A stretch of 64,000 nucleotides of DNA from Prorocentrum cordatum (Eukaryota > Sar > Dinophyceae > Prorocentrales > Prorocentraceae), in the NCBI GenBank assembly GCA_963575745.1, contig CAUYUJ010018334.1:143761-207760 (forward strand). Direction: 5' to 3'. Below, in pieces: positions 54,696-64,000 of the stretch (within the stretch, counting starts at the first letter, position 1; each line of letters begins with the position of its first letter). Both the position numbers and the translations under genes were made by a program. Below the pieces are notes generated by a model. The model saw nothing but the letters and a program-made list of their open reading frames with translations, had not been told where the DNA came from and ran no database searches.

Positions 54696-54704
54696 TTGCA
54701 GGTT

Positions 54705-57000
54705 CATGAAACCTGTTGTTTGGGAAAACACGCTTCAAGATGTACTCCAAGGGACTCCACGATTGTTTGGGAAAACACCCTTCAAGAGGTACTCCGAGGT
54801 TCTCCACTGGGCTGGACCCAGGCGTTCGCATGAAACCTATTGTTTGGGAAAACACCCTTCAAGAGGTACTCCGAGGTACTCCTTTCGCATGAAACCTATT
54901 GTTTGGGAAAACACCCTTCGCGAGGTCCCCCATGTACTCCAGTTTGCTGAAACCTATTGCTCGGGAAAACACCCTTCAAGAGGTACTCCGAGGTACTCCA
55001 CTTAGCTGGACCCAGGCTTTCGCATGAAACCGATTGTTTGGGAAAACACCCTTGAAGAGGTACTCCGAGGTACTCCACTCAGCTGGGCCCAGGCGTTCGC
55101 TAAACACCTATTGTTTGGGAAGGCACCCTTCAAGAGGTACTCCCATGTACTCCACTTAGCTGATACGTATTGTTTGGGGAAACACCCTGCAAGAGGTACT
55201 CCGAGGTACTCCGCTTAGCTGGACTCAGGTTTTCACATGAAACCGATCGTTTGGGAAAACACCCTTCAAGAGGTACTCCGAGGCTCTCCACTTTGCTGGA
55301 CCCAGGCTTTCGCAAGAAACCTATTGTTTGGGAAAACACCCTTGAAGAGGTGCTCCGAGGTACTCCACTTAGCTGGACCCAGGCTTTCGCATGAAACCCA
55401 TTGTTTGGGAAAACACCCTTCGCGAGGTAATCCCATGTACTCCACTGAGCTGAAACCTATTGTTTGGGGAAACACCCTGCAAGAAAGACTCCGAGGTACT
55501 CCACTTAGCTGGATCCAGGCTTTCGCATGGAACCTATTGTTTGGGAAAACACCCTTCAAGAGGTACTCCGAGGTACTCCACTTAGCTGGACACAGTCTTG
55601 CGCATGAAACCTATTGTTTGGGAAGACGCCCTTCAAGAGGTACTCCCATGTACCCCACTTAGCCGAAATCTATTGTTTGGGAAAACACCCTTGAGGGTGT
55701 ACTCCGAGGTACTCCAATGAGCTGGACCCAGGCTTTCGCATGAAACCTATTGTTCGGGAAAACACCCTTCGAGAGGTACTCCGAGGTACTCCAGTTAGCT
55801 GGACCCAGGCTTTCGCATGAAATCTACTGTTTGGGGAAACACCCTTGAAGAGGTACTCACATGTTTCCCACTAAGCTGAAACCTATTGTTTGGGGGAAAC
55901 ACCCTTCAAGAGGTGCTCCGAGGTACTCCACTTAGCAGGACCCAGGCTTTCGCATGAGACCTATTGTTTGGGAAAACACCCTTCAAGAGGTACTCCGAGG
56001 TACTCCACTTAGTTGGACCCAGGCTTTCCAATGAAACCTACTGGTTGGAAAGACTCCACTTAGCTGAAACCTATTGTTTGGAAAAACGCCCTTGAAGAGG
56101 TACTCCGAGGTACTCCACTTAGCTGGGCCCAGGCTTTCGCATGAAACCTGTTGTTTGGGAAAACACCTTTCAAGAGGTACTCCGAGGTACTCCACTTAGC
56201 TGGACCCAGGCTTTCGCCTGAAACCTATTGTTTGGGAAAACACCCTTGTAACCCTTGTAAAGGTACTCCCATGTCCTCCACTCAGCTGAAACCTAGTGTT
56301 TGGGAAAACACCCTTCAAGAGGCACTCCGAGGTACTCCACTTAGCTGGACCTAGGCTTTCGCTTGAAACCTATTCTTTGGGAAAGCATCCTTCAAGAGGT
56401 ACTCCGAGGTACTCCACTTAGCTGGGCCCAGGCTTTCGCATGAAACCTATTGTTTGGGAAAACACCCTTCAAGAGGTACTCGCATGTACTCCACGTGGCC
56501 GAACCTATTGTTCGGGAAAACACCCTTCAAGAGGTACTCCGAGGTACTCCACTTAGCTGGACCCAGGCTTTCGCATGAAACCTATTGTTTGGGAAAACAT
56601 CCTTCAAGAGGTACTCCGAGGTGCTCCACTTAGCTTGACCCAGACTTTCACATGAAACCTATTGTTTGGGAAAACACCCTTCAAGAGGTACTCCGAGGTA
56701 CTCCACTTAGCTGGACCCAGGCTTTCGCATGCGACCTATTGTTTAGGCAAACACCTTCCAAGAGGTACTCCGAGGTATTCTACGTAGCTGGACCCAGGCT
56801 TTCGCATGAAACCCATTGTTTGGGGAAACACCCTTCGCGAGGTACTCCCACGTACCCCACGTAGCTGAAACCTATTGTTTGGGAAAACAACCTTCAAGAG
56901 GAACTCCGAGGCACTCCACTTAGCGGGACCCAGGCTTTCGCATGAAAGCTATGGTTTGGGAGAATGCCCTTCAAGAGGTACTCCGAGGTACTCCACTTAG
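54705..57000. repeat. 77-bp minisatellite array M3 (largest)
   Basis: About 30 units of the M family. Long units (CCGAGGTACTCCACTTAGCT then GGACCCAGG) and short units (CCCATGTACTCCACT) recur irregularly, suggesting a loose higher-order pattern. Confidence 0.95.
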
Positions 57001-57002
57001 CT

Positions 57003-57260
57003 TGGGACCCCTCTACCTTTTCCTCCGTTTTCTCCTCCTCCTTCTTCCCATGGTCTTCTTGTGGGACGTCGTTGTCGGAGATCGGTCACAAGGGTGAAAA
57101 GCACGACAGCCAGGGGGGCCCGAACGACACACCTCTTTGTGTAAGTCGTTGGGGCCTCTTTACCTTTTCCTCCGTTTCCTCCTCTTCCTTCTTTCAGTTG
57201 TCTTCTTGTGGGGCGTTCCTGCTGGAGATCGATCAAGAAAGAGTGATCCCTGATGCGGCG
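57003..57260. repeat. Two-copy direct repeat of about 130 bp
   Basis: TACCTTTTCCTCCGTTTTCT...GTCTTCTTGTGGGACGTCGTTG near 57012 is repeated as TACCTTTTCCTCCGTTTCCT...GTCTTCTTGTGGGGCGTTCCTG near 57160, with clear divergence. Confidence 0.75.
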
Positions 57261-57284
57261 TTGCCCCCCCCGGGCGGTCACGAA

Positions 57285-57560
57285 ATCGCCTCCTGGAGCT
57301 TTCCTGGGAGCGCTCTTGGGCGCTGTTGGGGCCGTCTTGGGGCTCTCTTGGACTCTCTTGGTTTTTTTTTAGGCAATCTTGGAGCGATCTTGAGGCTTCG
57401 GATGGTCACGGGGAAGCGAGAAGTGGAGAAGGCCAGAAACATTGGATTTGTGCAGGCTTTCACGGATTTCGGCCTCTTGGAGGCCACCTTGGGGAGCTAG
57501 TTGCCATCTTGGAGCCGTCTTCGGGTCGTCTCCGGGCCTCTTGGAGCATCTTCGGAGCCA
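57285..57560. repeat. GCCTCTTGG-type minisatellite upstream of the RPA-like gene
   Basis: Units such as GGGGCCGTCTTGGGGCTCTC and CGGCCTCTTGGAGGCCACC. Same family as 23.5, 37.6 and 59.6 kb. It could sit in a 5' intron. Confidence 0.75.
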
Positions 57561-57717
57561 TCCCGTCCCCATGTGGATCCGCGTGTGCGCATGCCGTTGG
57601 GGAAGTTCTTCTTTTCCTATTCTGGTAGCTCTTGGCTCACAGCGACGGTTCTCACAACTGCAATTGGTTGGGATTGTCGCCAGGCTTATTTGTCCCACTC
57701 TTTCAAGGCACTTGCTG

Positions 57718-58204
57718 ATGGCGAGCGCGGCGCCGCAGCCCAGGCGCCGTGCGCGCGCGGCGGGGGCCGCGACCGGGCCGTCGATCCTCGCGGCACCAAT
57801 CCCTGAGTCCACGTCTACGGTGACGGCCACTCACGGATTGAGAGAGCTCACAAAGGACATGACCACCTTCGGCGTCGTGTTCCGTGTGATCACAAAGTTC
57901 GTGTCCTACGCCGTGCCAACCGGATCTCGCGTGGTGTCTTGCGAAATTCTCGATTCGGCCGGAGTCACGGGGTTGCACAAGGTTTGGGAAGGAAGCGCTG
58001 AAGCGCTCCAGGTGGCTGCAGCCGAGCAAGGGAGCGTGTATTTCATCGAGAATGGCGAGGTCGACATCTTCCGTGAGAGACGTCACGTTAAGGCAGGCCG
58101 ATTCGGCACGTTCAAGAAGGTTCTCAACCACCACCTGCCGCCACAGTACGAGCCCAAGGTGGAGGACCTCGTCCTATTCTCTGGTTTTCGCCACAGCCGC
58201 CACC
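57718..58204 (+). CDS. RPA-like OB-fold protein, exon 1
   Basis: ATG 57718 opens a short Ala/Pro/Arg leader. The domain that follows has the pattern of a single-stranded-DNA-binding OB fold: FGVVFRVITKFVSYAVPTGS, VVSCEILDSAGVTGLHKVW, GSVYFIENGEVDIF. In RPA70 the equivalent (DBD-A) binds ssDNA in replication and repair. The proposed end is CGCCACC|GTGC inside the intron terminal repeat. An alternative donor 21 bp upstream (TCTCTG|GTTTTC) leaves the same frame. Joined to 58485 it reads RHR|RVGGS and stays open. Confidence 0.6.
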
Positions 58205-58484
58205 GTGCTCGGGAATAAGCGCCGAAACCTCGGGCATGCCGGTTGATGGATACCTCTAGGAGGTAGGTGCGGAGGCTCTTGGACCATGGTTTGGCGTCCC
58301 TGGGGTTGTTTTGGGGGCCCCGTGCCGCTTTCATAATCCAGGTGGTCTGAGCTCCTGTGTAGGCGGTTGAGAAACGGGCGCCTCACGGTTGAATGCGCTT
58401 CCTCCTTTTTCGGTGCAAGTTGGTTTCTCCGTGGAGGTATACGGGGCAGAAGGGGCCTGAAGACTTGGACACTCCGTGCCACAG
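58205..58484 (+). other. Intron 1 of the RPA-like gene with imperfect terminal inverted repeats
   Basis: The 5' end is GCCGCCACCGTGC (58196-58208). Next to the 3' acceptor (CCACAG|G) is GGCGCGTTGGCGG (58485-58497). The two are complementary at about 10 of 13 positions. The layout is the same as at the 37.4-38.2 kb intron. Confidence 0.5.
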
Positions 58485-58735
58485 GGCGCGTTGGCGGATC
58501 ACTGAAATCGGATGTGTTGAACTCGCCAGAGTCACTTCACAATGTAGTTGTTGTCATTTCCAAGGTCTCCGACGTGGAGTCGGTGAAGCCGAGTTCGAAG
58601 AAGAACTTGGAGATCCGGGCGGACCTCGACGATGGGGACATCGCGATCTCCATTTGGGATGAGTTGGCCGAGCACGTCGGCGCGCTGAGTCTCGTGAAAG
58701 GCGATCGCGTGCTCTTGAAGTATCCAGCTGCTGAG
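58485..58735 (+). CDS. RPA-like OB-fold protein, exon 2
   Basis: A second OB-fold-like unit: LNSPESLHNVVVVISKVSDV, KKNLEIRADLDDGDIAISIW and LVKGDRVLLKY. DLDDGDIAISIW is the position at which RPA70 DBD-B has its D.SG....TLW strand. This supports a tandem DBD-A/DBD-B arrangement. The 3' limit lies at a GCAAA repeated at the start of exon 3. Confidence 0.6.
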
Positions 58736-59742
58736 GCAAATCCCGCCACCGTGTCCTTCTGTCGTTTTCGTAGTTGTTGGTGCGATGGAGCGCCCCTGGC
58801 GAAACTCGTGACGGTGATGGCGATGGGTTGGCAAGAACAGTCGCATGTGACACCATCGGTCTTCACTGTTCGCGTAGCCGAAAGCAATGTTCAGGGGGCG
58901 TCTCAAGCGATGCGCCTGTTGTAAACGTATTCGTTGAAAACCACGCGGCTTTTCGAGGACTTTACTTTCTTCGGCCATCTTGGAGATGATCCGAGGTCGT
59001 GGTGACATGCCGTGTGTAAGCAGTCTTTCCCACCAGAAACCGTCCCGATGGGGTCTCAGGGGAGGGGCGAGCGCAACTACGAAATTCTTGACGCTTCGCG
59101 TATCCCCACCAGCCCATCCAGACACGATGCCCAGGCGAATTGATGTGATCAGGGAAGTGAGAGAGCATACAGAGTAACAAAGGGCTGAGACACCCGTCTT
59201 ACCCAAGAGCGCGAGGATGGACGAGGGATCGGAAGAGGATGATGATGATGATGATGATGAGGAGGAGGAGGAGGAGGAGGAGGGGGAGGAGGAGGAGGAA
59301 AAGGAGGGACAAGGGGAAGGAGGGAGGAGGAAGGAGGGAAGAGGAGGAATAGGAGGAGGAGGAGGAGGATCTCCACCCACCAAACCACCCCAACCCAACC
59401 CGAAGGGTCTGATTTACCCTCGATTTCTAGTAGGGGGGGGTCCGGGAACATCGAAAAAACACATGTCGAGCCCATGCCCCCCCCAACCCGAAATTCGGGT
59501 CTTCGGGTTGGGTTGGGGTGGTCTGGTAGGTAGTCAGAGGAGGAGGAGGAGGAGGAAGAGGAGGAGGAGGATAATGAGGAGGATGAGGAAAAAGGGCGAG
59601 CAGAATGGCCAGAGGCCTCTTGGATGCCTCTCGGACTCTCTTCGGAGGTCTCTTGGGAGCTTCCTGAAGGCCTCTTGGGGCGTCTTGAAGGCCTCTTGGC
59701 GGCCCCGGGGGCCTCTTGGAGCGTCTTGGGTGCCTTGGGAAA
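58736..59742 (+). other. Intron 2 of the RPA-like gene, flanked by GCAAA direct repeats
   Basis: GCAAA is at 58736-58740 and again at 59743-59747. Immediately inside the left copy is TCCCGCCACCGTG, the terminal repeat seen at other introns. The right end has only GCGGATTT. Coding resumes in frame across the GCAAA repeat (AAE-AN-ADFKYTNG). The 3' third is GCCTCTTGG minisatellite (about 59605-59735). The exact splice sites are ambiguous and no plain GT-AG pair gives the frame. Confidence 0.5.
59235..59600. repeat. (GAT)n and (GGA)n tracts within intron 2
   Basis: GAT then GAG/GGA trinucleotides at 59235-59385 and again at 59535-59595, separated by a CAACCCGAA-type palindrome-rich segment. Confidence 0.9.
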
Positions 59743-60993
59743 GCAAACGCGGATTTCAAGTACACCAATGGGCGGCTCCACGGCTTCGCGAACCAGAGCG
59801 CCGTCGAGCGCACCGCGATGAGGTTGAGTTCCCAGGCAGAGGATGAGCCACAGGTGGCCGGCAAGACAGAGTGGCCTAGCGGTTCCGATCCGGGTTCATG
59901 GGATGCTGAGTGGCGGAAGCCCACCGCTTCGACCTCGCATGGCGCCTTCCAGTGGACATCGTGGCCGAAGGAGTATGCAGACCAGGCGGATGGGTCGTTG
60001 GCCGAGGCCGCGTCGCCCGAGCGCGGGTGGTGTCGTGCATGGCGCACGAACCCGTGGCGCTCTACCGCAGAGGGGGCCACGCCCACGTCGTCGTGGTCGT
60101 CTGGGACTCGGCCTTGGAACCAGGCTCCGTCGACACCGCCTGCGGCGACGAGTGCAGTACCACTCTCTCAGTGGAACCAGCGGTACCACTGGGAATCCTG
60201 GCCTGCCGAGTCCAAGGACGTCGAGTGGAGCTGGAAGGACTGGACGGCACCAGAGGACAGGTGGACATCGAAAGCCAACGTTGTGCCGGCCGAGGACGGT
60301 GGGACCGATGGTTGGCTCATGGCTTCGTGGAGTTCCAGAGTAGGCAGGGATGCGCCCGCGTCTCCGTGGTCGCGGGGAGCTCCCACCTCCGAGCAGGCCC
60401 CGGCGTCTCCGCCGCCGACGACGTGTGCTATGCCAGCTTCTCCGTGGACCCGCTGTTCTGAATGGGGCGCGTGGCCTGCGGAAGCACGTGGCGTGGATGT
60501 GAGCTGGAAAGAGTGGACGGGACCAGAAATCCGCTCGTCGTCGGACGCCACAGCCATGTCGGCGGAAGGGTGGACGTCGTGGACGCCTGGGTGGCAGTGG
60601 GGTGACGAGGCGTCGGCAGATCGGAATGCGTTGCCCGCAGGATCTTCCCAGGGCGCTGACGGAGGATCGCCGGTTCCTTCCGACGACGGCAAGACAGCGG
60701 CAGAAGGCAGCGCCGCGCATCCGAGTGCAGGCGCCGATTCCGCCGAAAGCCACGATGGCGCCGGCGATGCGGGCCCGTCGGTTCTTGCCAGCGACGACGT
60801 GCTTGAGGCCGAGGGCAGCGGCTTGCAGCCGAGTGCAGGTGCCGATCCCGCTGAGACCGCCGAGGGCGACGTCGCGGCGCTTCAGGGCGCGGCCGTCGCG
60901 CCCGCAGAGAGCGGGGATGCGATGCAGCAGGACATCCCAGAGGACGCGCTCGATGACATCACCGCCCTTCCGAAGCGTGCCCGCGTGAGCTAG
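59743..60993 (+). CDS. RPA-like OB-fold protein, exon 3 with Trp-rich tail
   Basis: Begins ANADFKYTNGRLHGFANQSA, which fits the last strands of the second OB fold. It continues as a long low-complexity tail to TAG at 60991-60993. The tail has three tryptophan-rich repeats (for example FQWTSWPKEY, YHWESWPAESKDVEWSWKDW and WGAWPAEARGVDVSWKEW), then an Ala/Gly/Asp/Ser-rich stretch and a final DALDDITALPKRARVS. The whole protein would be about 660 residues. Unlike RPA70 it has no recognisable third OB fold or zinc motif. The antisense 449-codon frame at 59896-61245 is a shadow. Confidence 0.6.
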   Translation, partial: ANADFKYTNGRLHGFANQSAVERTAMRLSSQAEDEPQVAGKTEWPSGSDPGSWDAEWRKPTASTSHGAFQWTSWPKEYADQADGSLAEAASPERGWCRAWRTNPWRSTAEGATPTSSWSSGTRPWNQAPSTPPAATSAVPLSQWNQRYHWESWPAESKDVEWSWKDWTAPEDRWTSKANVVPAEDGGTDGWLMASWSSRVGRDAPASPWSRGAPTSEQAPASPPPTTCAMPASPWTRCSEWGAWPAEARGVDVSWKEWTGPEIRSSSDATAMSAEGWTSWTPGWQWGDEASADRNALPAGSSQGADGGSPVPSDDGKTAAEGSAAHPSAGADSAESHDGAGDAGPSVLASDDVLEAEGSGLQPSAGADPAETAEGDVAALQGAAVAPAESGDAMQQDIPEDALDDITALPKRARVS

Positions 60994-61490
60994 TTCGGAT
61001 CCTGCCAGGCGTTTGTTGCCGCTTCTTTGAACGAGCGTTGTTCCGGTCAAAGCGTCGAACAATCGGCGCGCAGCACCCTTTGATTTTTTCGGGGCGGAGG
61101 CTGCGAGCTGGTCAAAGTGTTCGGCCATCGACACACGTGCGGGCGTGCTCTCGAGCGTCTTCGCTATTCGCTGAGGGGGAAGCGGGGACAGCGGAGAGGG
61201 CAGGAAGAAGGAAAGAGACAATCCCAACAATGGGAATGGCCACAAGCAGAAGCATTCGGCGGGGACGGGGAGGAAACTAATTCGGGATAGTTCTTGAAAG
61301 GGGGGGGAGGCGCGCTCGCTGGTGCTACCAGGAACCCAGGCCGATCACGTTCGGCGGAAGCTTCCCTGTGTGTGTCTCGCCCGCTCCCGCTCCTCCATTC
61401 TCGCCGCCTGTAAGAGCATTCGCGTGCGCGCCGTGCTGGTCAAAGCATACAACCACCGACGCGTGCGCTTCGTGCCGAAGCTTGAAGTGG
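60994..61490. other. 3' flank of the RPA-like gene
   Basis: Contains two related segments (CTGGTCAAAGTGTTCGGCCA near 61108, CTGGTCAAAGCATACAACCA near 61436), each followed by CGACnCACGTGCG or CGACGCGTGCGC. No further gene seen. Confidence 0.4.
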
Positions 61491-61494
61491 GCGC

Positions 61495-61740
61495 ATTTAG
61501 GGGAGCCGCCGTGGACTAATTGCATGCGCTGGAGGGAGGGGGGGCAGAGGAATATGGAGGAGGATGCGGAGGAGTTGAAGGAGCAGCAATTGGCCGAAGA
61601 TGAAGCCATTCAAGCGTGTACTCACGCCAAAGAATCACTACCTGGTGATCTGTATTCCACGTTTCCTCACGCTTTGCCAGAAAGACGCGTCCTCGTCCAC
61701 GTCCACCCGTCTCCCGCCTGCCTTCCTCTGCCCCTCCCTT
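61495..61740. repeat. CACGCCAAAGAATCAC element, copy
   Basis: CATTCAAGCGTGTACTCACG, CCAAAGAATCACTACCTGGT and CACGCTTTGCCAGAAAG, as at 48.66-49.06 and 53.90-54.09 kb. It passes directly into a 77-bp array. Confidence 0.75.
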
Positions 61741-61747
61741 TTCGTCG

Positions 61748-62285
61748 ACCTACCTATTGTTTGGGAGAACACCCTTCAAGAGGTACTCCGAGGTACTCCA
61801 CTTAGCTGGACCCAGACTTTCGCATGAAACCTGTTCTTTGGGAGAACGCCCTTGAAGAGGTACTCCGGGGTACTCGACTTCGCTGGGCCCAGGCTTTTGC
61901 ATGAAACCTATTGTTGGGGGAACACCCTTCAAGAGGTACTCCCATGTACTCCTTTTAGCTGACACCTATTCTTTGGAAAAGCACCCTGGAAGAGGTACTC
62001 AGAGCACTCCACTTAGCTTGACCCAGGCTTTTGCATGAAGCTCAGTGTTTGGGGAAACACCCTTGAAGAGGTACTCCGAGATGCTCCACTGAGCTGGACC
62101 CAGGCTGTCGCATGAAACCTATTGTTTGGGAAAACACCCTTCAAGAGGTACTCCGAGGTACTCCACTTAGCTGGACCCAGGCTTTCGCATGAAACCTATT
62201 GTTTGGGAAAACATCCTTGAAGAGGGATTCCCATGTATTCCACTTAGCTGATACCTACTATTTGGGAAAACACTCTTCAAGGAAT
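61748..62285. repeat. 77-bp minisatellite array M4
   Basis: About seven units of the M family, more divergent than M3. Confidence 0.95.
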
Positions 62286-62359
62286 CCTCTTAATGTAACC
62301 GTGCGGGCGTGTGTCCGCGCGCAAACCAAATTCGTTGCGGTTTGCGAGAGGACCCATAG

Positions 62360-62555
62360 AGGACCCCCGAGACGGACCCACGAAGAGCCCAAGAAAGAGA
62401 ACATGAAACGAAAGTCGAAGTCTTTTGTTGGAAGGGCCCCCCGGGAAGACGCATGGAGCCGTATGGAAGCTCCGAGCAGTCCCCGAAAAGGTCCACGAGG
62501 GCCGCTCCGAAACCTCCAAACTGCATCCAACAGGCCCCGCAAAAGAGTCATGATG
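62360..62555 (-). repeat. GCCTCTTGG-family minisatellite, inverted and degenerate
   Basis: GAGCCCAAGAAAGAGAACAT near 62385 is the reverse complement of the 23.69 kb landmark. The surrounding GGACC and GGGCC units fit the same family. Confidence 0.6.
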
Positions 62556-62564
62556 TCTTCGCGG

Positions 62565-62660
62565 TGGCCATCATCATCAACATCGTCATCGTCATCAACA
62601 CCATCATCGTCATGATCACCATGATCCCCATCATCAGCCTCGTCATCATCATCTTCGTGA
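62565..62660. repeat. (CAT)n tract
   Basis: Imperfect CATCATCGTCATC repeats. Confidence 0.9.
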
Positions 62661-64000
62661 CCGCGTCTGGTGCGGAGCGGATATCCGACGGAGCAGACAG
62701 GTGCGGGGCAGATCTCCGACGTCGGGACGCCCCGAGCAGTCAGGAAGTGGAGGGGGTATAAGCAAGCGAGCCTATCGCTGTGGCCTTCCACCCCGTGGAG
62801 GACTCTTTTACATGTTCTGTTCTCCCTGTCTCGACACAATCTCATGAGACGGCCATCAGTCCTCGTTGTCGTCGTCGGCGTCGTCGTCGTCGTCGGCCCC
62901 CACCATCCCAAGCTCGCCGAGCGGGGAGGCGTGGTCCACACCGTCTTCGGCTCGCTTGGGTTCTTGCTGCACGGCTTGCCGGGCGCCGACGGGGCAGTGG
63001 CAGCGCGCGAGTGGGGGGGAGTTGGCCGGAGGATCGTGGTTTCATGTTTTCTGGTTCTCGGGGGCTCCAGTCGCCACGGCTGGACGCCGCTTGAAAGGGT
63101 GGTGCGTTTGGATTCCCGCCGTTTGCGGCGCTCTTGGGCTGCCCCTAGTTCCCAAAGTCGTGAAGGAAGAAACGACTGAGGCAACGGGGAGGGGAAGCGA
63201 GTGCATCCTCTCTCCCAAACTTGAAAGCGGAGTGGGGGGAGTGTGGCTGGAAGGCATTGTCTGTGTGAGGGCTGGCTCAGGTGTGTGTCAGAGTCAGCAA
63301 ACGGAGGAAGAGGAGAAGGAGACGGAGGAAGAGGAAAGGAGGAAGCCAGGAGGAAGAGAAGGAAAGGGGGAATGCGGTCAGGAGGGAATGTCTCCGCGTA
63401 GGGGCAAGGGGGATGTACCGAACCTCTTCCGTCGACCGCTCTCTTCCACCCATTATCTTCCAGTTTGCGTTGCCTCTGCTTTCCTCGGACTTGCTGCAGG
63501 ACGTGTATTCCCTCCTACGTCTTCTTTCGCCTTCCCTCCTCTTCGTGCTTCCCCTTCCCTTCTTCCTTCTCACATTCCTTTTCCTTGGCGCCTCCTTCTT
63601 CTTCTGTTGCGCTGCTCCTTTTGTCTTTTCGTGTTCTTTTGCTGTTGCTGGTTCTCCCGCACGCCTCCCCTCCCTGTCCTCATTTTGTTTCGCCTCTTGT
63701 GCCTGTGGGCGGGGGAGAACGGGGAGGATGGGCGACGGAGAGAGAGAGAGGATCAGGAAAACGAGGAAGATATGGAGGAGCAGCGCGAATACTAGAGGGC
63801 ATCGGTGGAGGCTGCGGGCCATTTCAGCAAGGGCGAGTTCCTGATGGGGCCCGGCTCGCTCGCCCGTTGTCGCGTGGTGGCAGCGCGCCGCGAGAAACGA
63901 GCAAAATGTGGTCGCGGCCACGCAGGGTGCACGTGCTTTGGTTATTGTCAGGAGGTGCTAATGCACTGCGGGCTGCTACGACGACGGCGGACGACGACGC
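62660..64000. other. Right-end region, no assigned gene
   Basis: Open frames of mixed composition occur at 62.87-63.30 kb and 63.78-63.99 kb (plus strand), but none has a recognisable domain. 63.29-63.40 kb is purine-rich and 63.45-63.70 kb pyrimidine-rich. Confidence 0.3.

Noticed and set aside
54705-57000. Repeated peptide MKPIVWENTLQEVLRGTP as a possible repeat protein
   Set aside because: The unit is 77 bp (or about 59 bp), not a multiple of three, so the frame changes every unit. No frame runs through the array.
59896-61245. 449-codon open frame on the minus strand
   Set aside because: It is antisense to exon 3 of the RPA-like gene. The + frame continues a recognisable OB fold, while the minus frame is Arg/Pro/Leu-rich with no motif, as expected of a shadow of GC-rich coding DNA.

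Overview
The window looks like nuclear DNA from a photosynthetic, peridinin-type dinoflagellate. This is an inference. It rests on a nuclear-type gene for the cytochrome b559 beta subunit (psbF) with a long N-terminal extension, a very low density of recognisable genes in a sea of micro- and minisatellites, AG|G splice acceptors, and introns whose ends carry inverted terminal repeats. I see no bacterial operons, tRNAs or rRNAs. One 100-base N gap (17430-17529) shows this is an assembled scaffold. Genus cannot be told from the sequence.

Layout. 1-2.4 kb: GC-rich DNA with a strong hairpin, a TG tract and psbF. 2.4-19.2 kb: almost entirely composite satellite DNA built from a few interchangeable modules. 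I call these A (a block opening ACATGATCGACCCACGAACC), B (about 11-bp GGGACGTGCCA minisatellite), C (units with CAAGCGTTTCGCTCGAGACA and relatives), D (GCCGGCC...CCCTTTCCGGG boundary block), E (CACGAAACATTCCACGAGAC minisatellite) and F (about 16-bp TGTGGTCGTGCTGGGG minisatellite). 19.2-32.5 kb: hexamer, pentamer and trinucleotide tracts, several 60-110-bp tandem arrays, and two more A/B blocks (24.9-27.8 kb). 33.1-39.8 kb: a cluster of three related, partly inverted gene copies split by microsatellite-filled introns, ending in a LicD-type nucleotidyltransferase exon. 40.1-45.1 kb: a 152-bp tandem array, a 77-bp minisatellite and trinucleotide tracts. 46.1-48.6 kb: an isolated exon, another 77-bp array and a complete SSNA1/DIP13-like coiled-coil gene. 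51.6-53 kb: a GA tract, a perfect 315-bp duplication and the 3' end of a small gene. 54.7-57 kb: the largest 77-bp array. 57.7-61 kb: a three-exon gene for an RPA-like OB-fold protein with a Trp-rich tail. 61.7-64 kb: a last 77-bp array and low-complexity sequence.

The recognisable proteins serve unrelated jobs: photosystem II, microtubule/centriole assembly, single-stranded DNA binding and glycan modification. They do not form a pathway. What unites the window is the repeat biology. The same minisatellites recur at distant loci. The introns of the RPA-like gene and of the 33-39 kb cluster share a terminal repeat (CCGCCACCGTGC / GCACGGTGGCGG) and often carry a GCCTCTTGG minisatellite, which is the pattern expected of transposon-derived introns (introners). 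That shared intron element is the most interesting system here.
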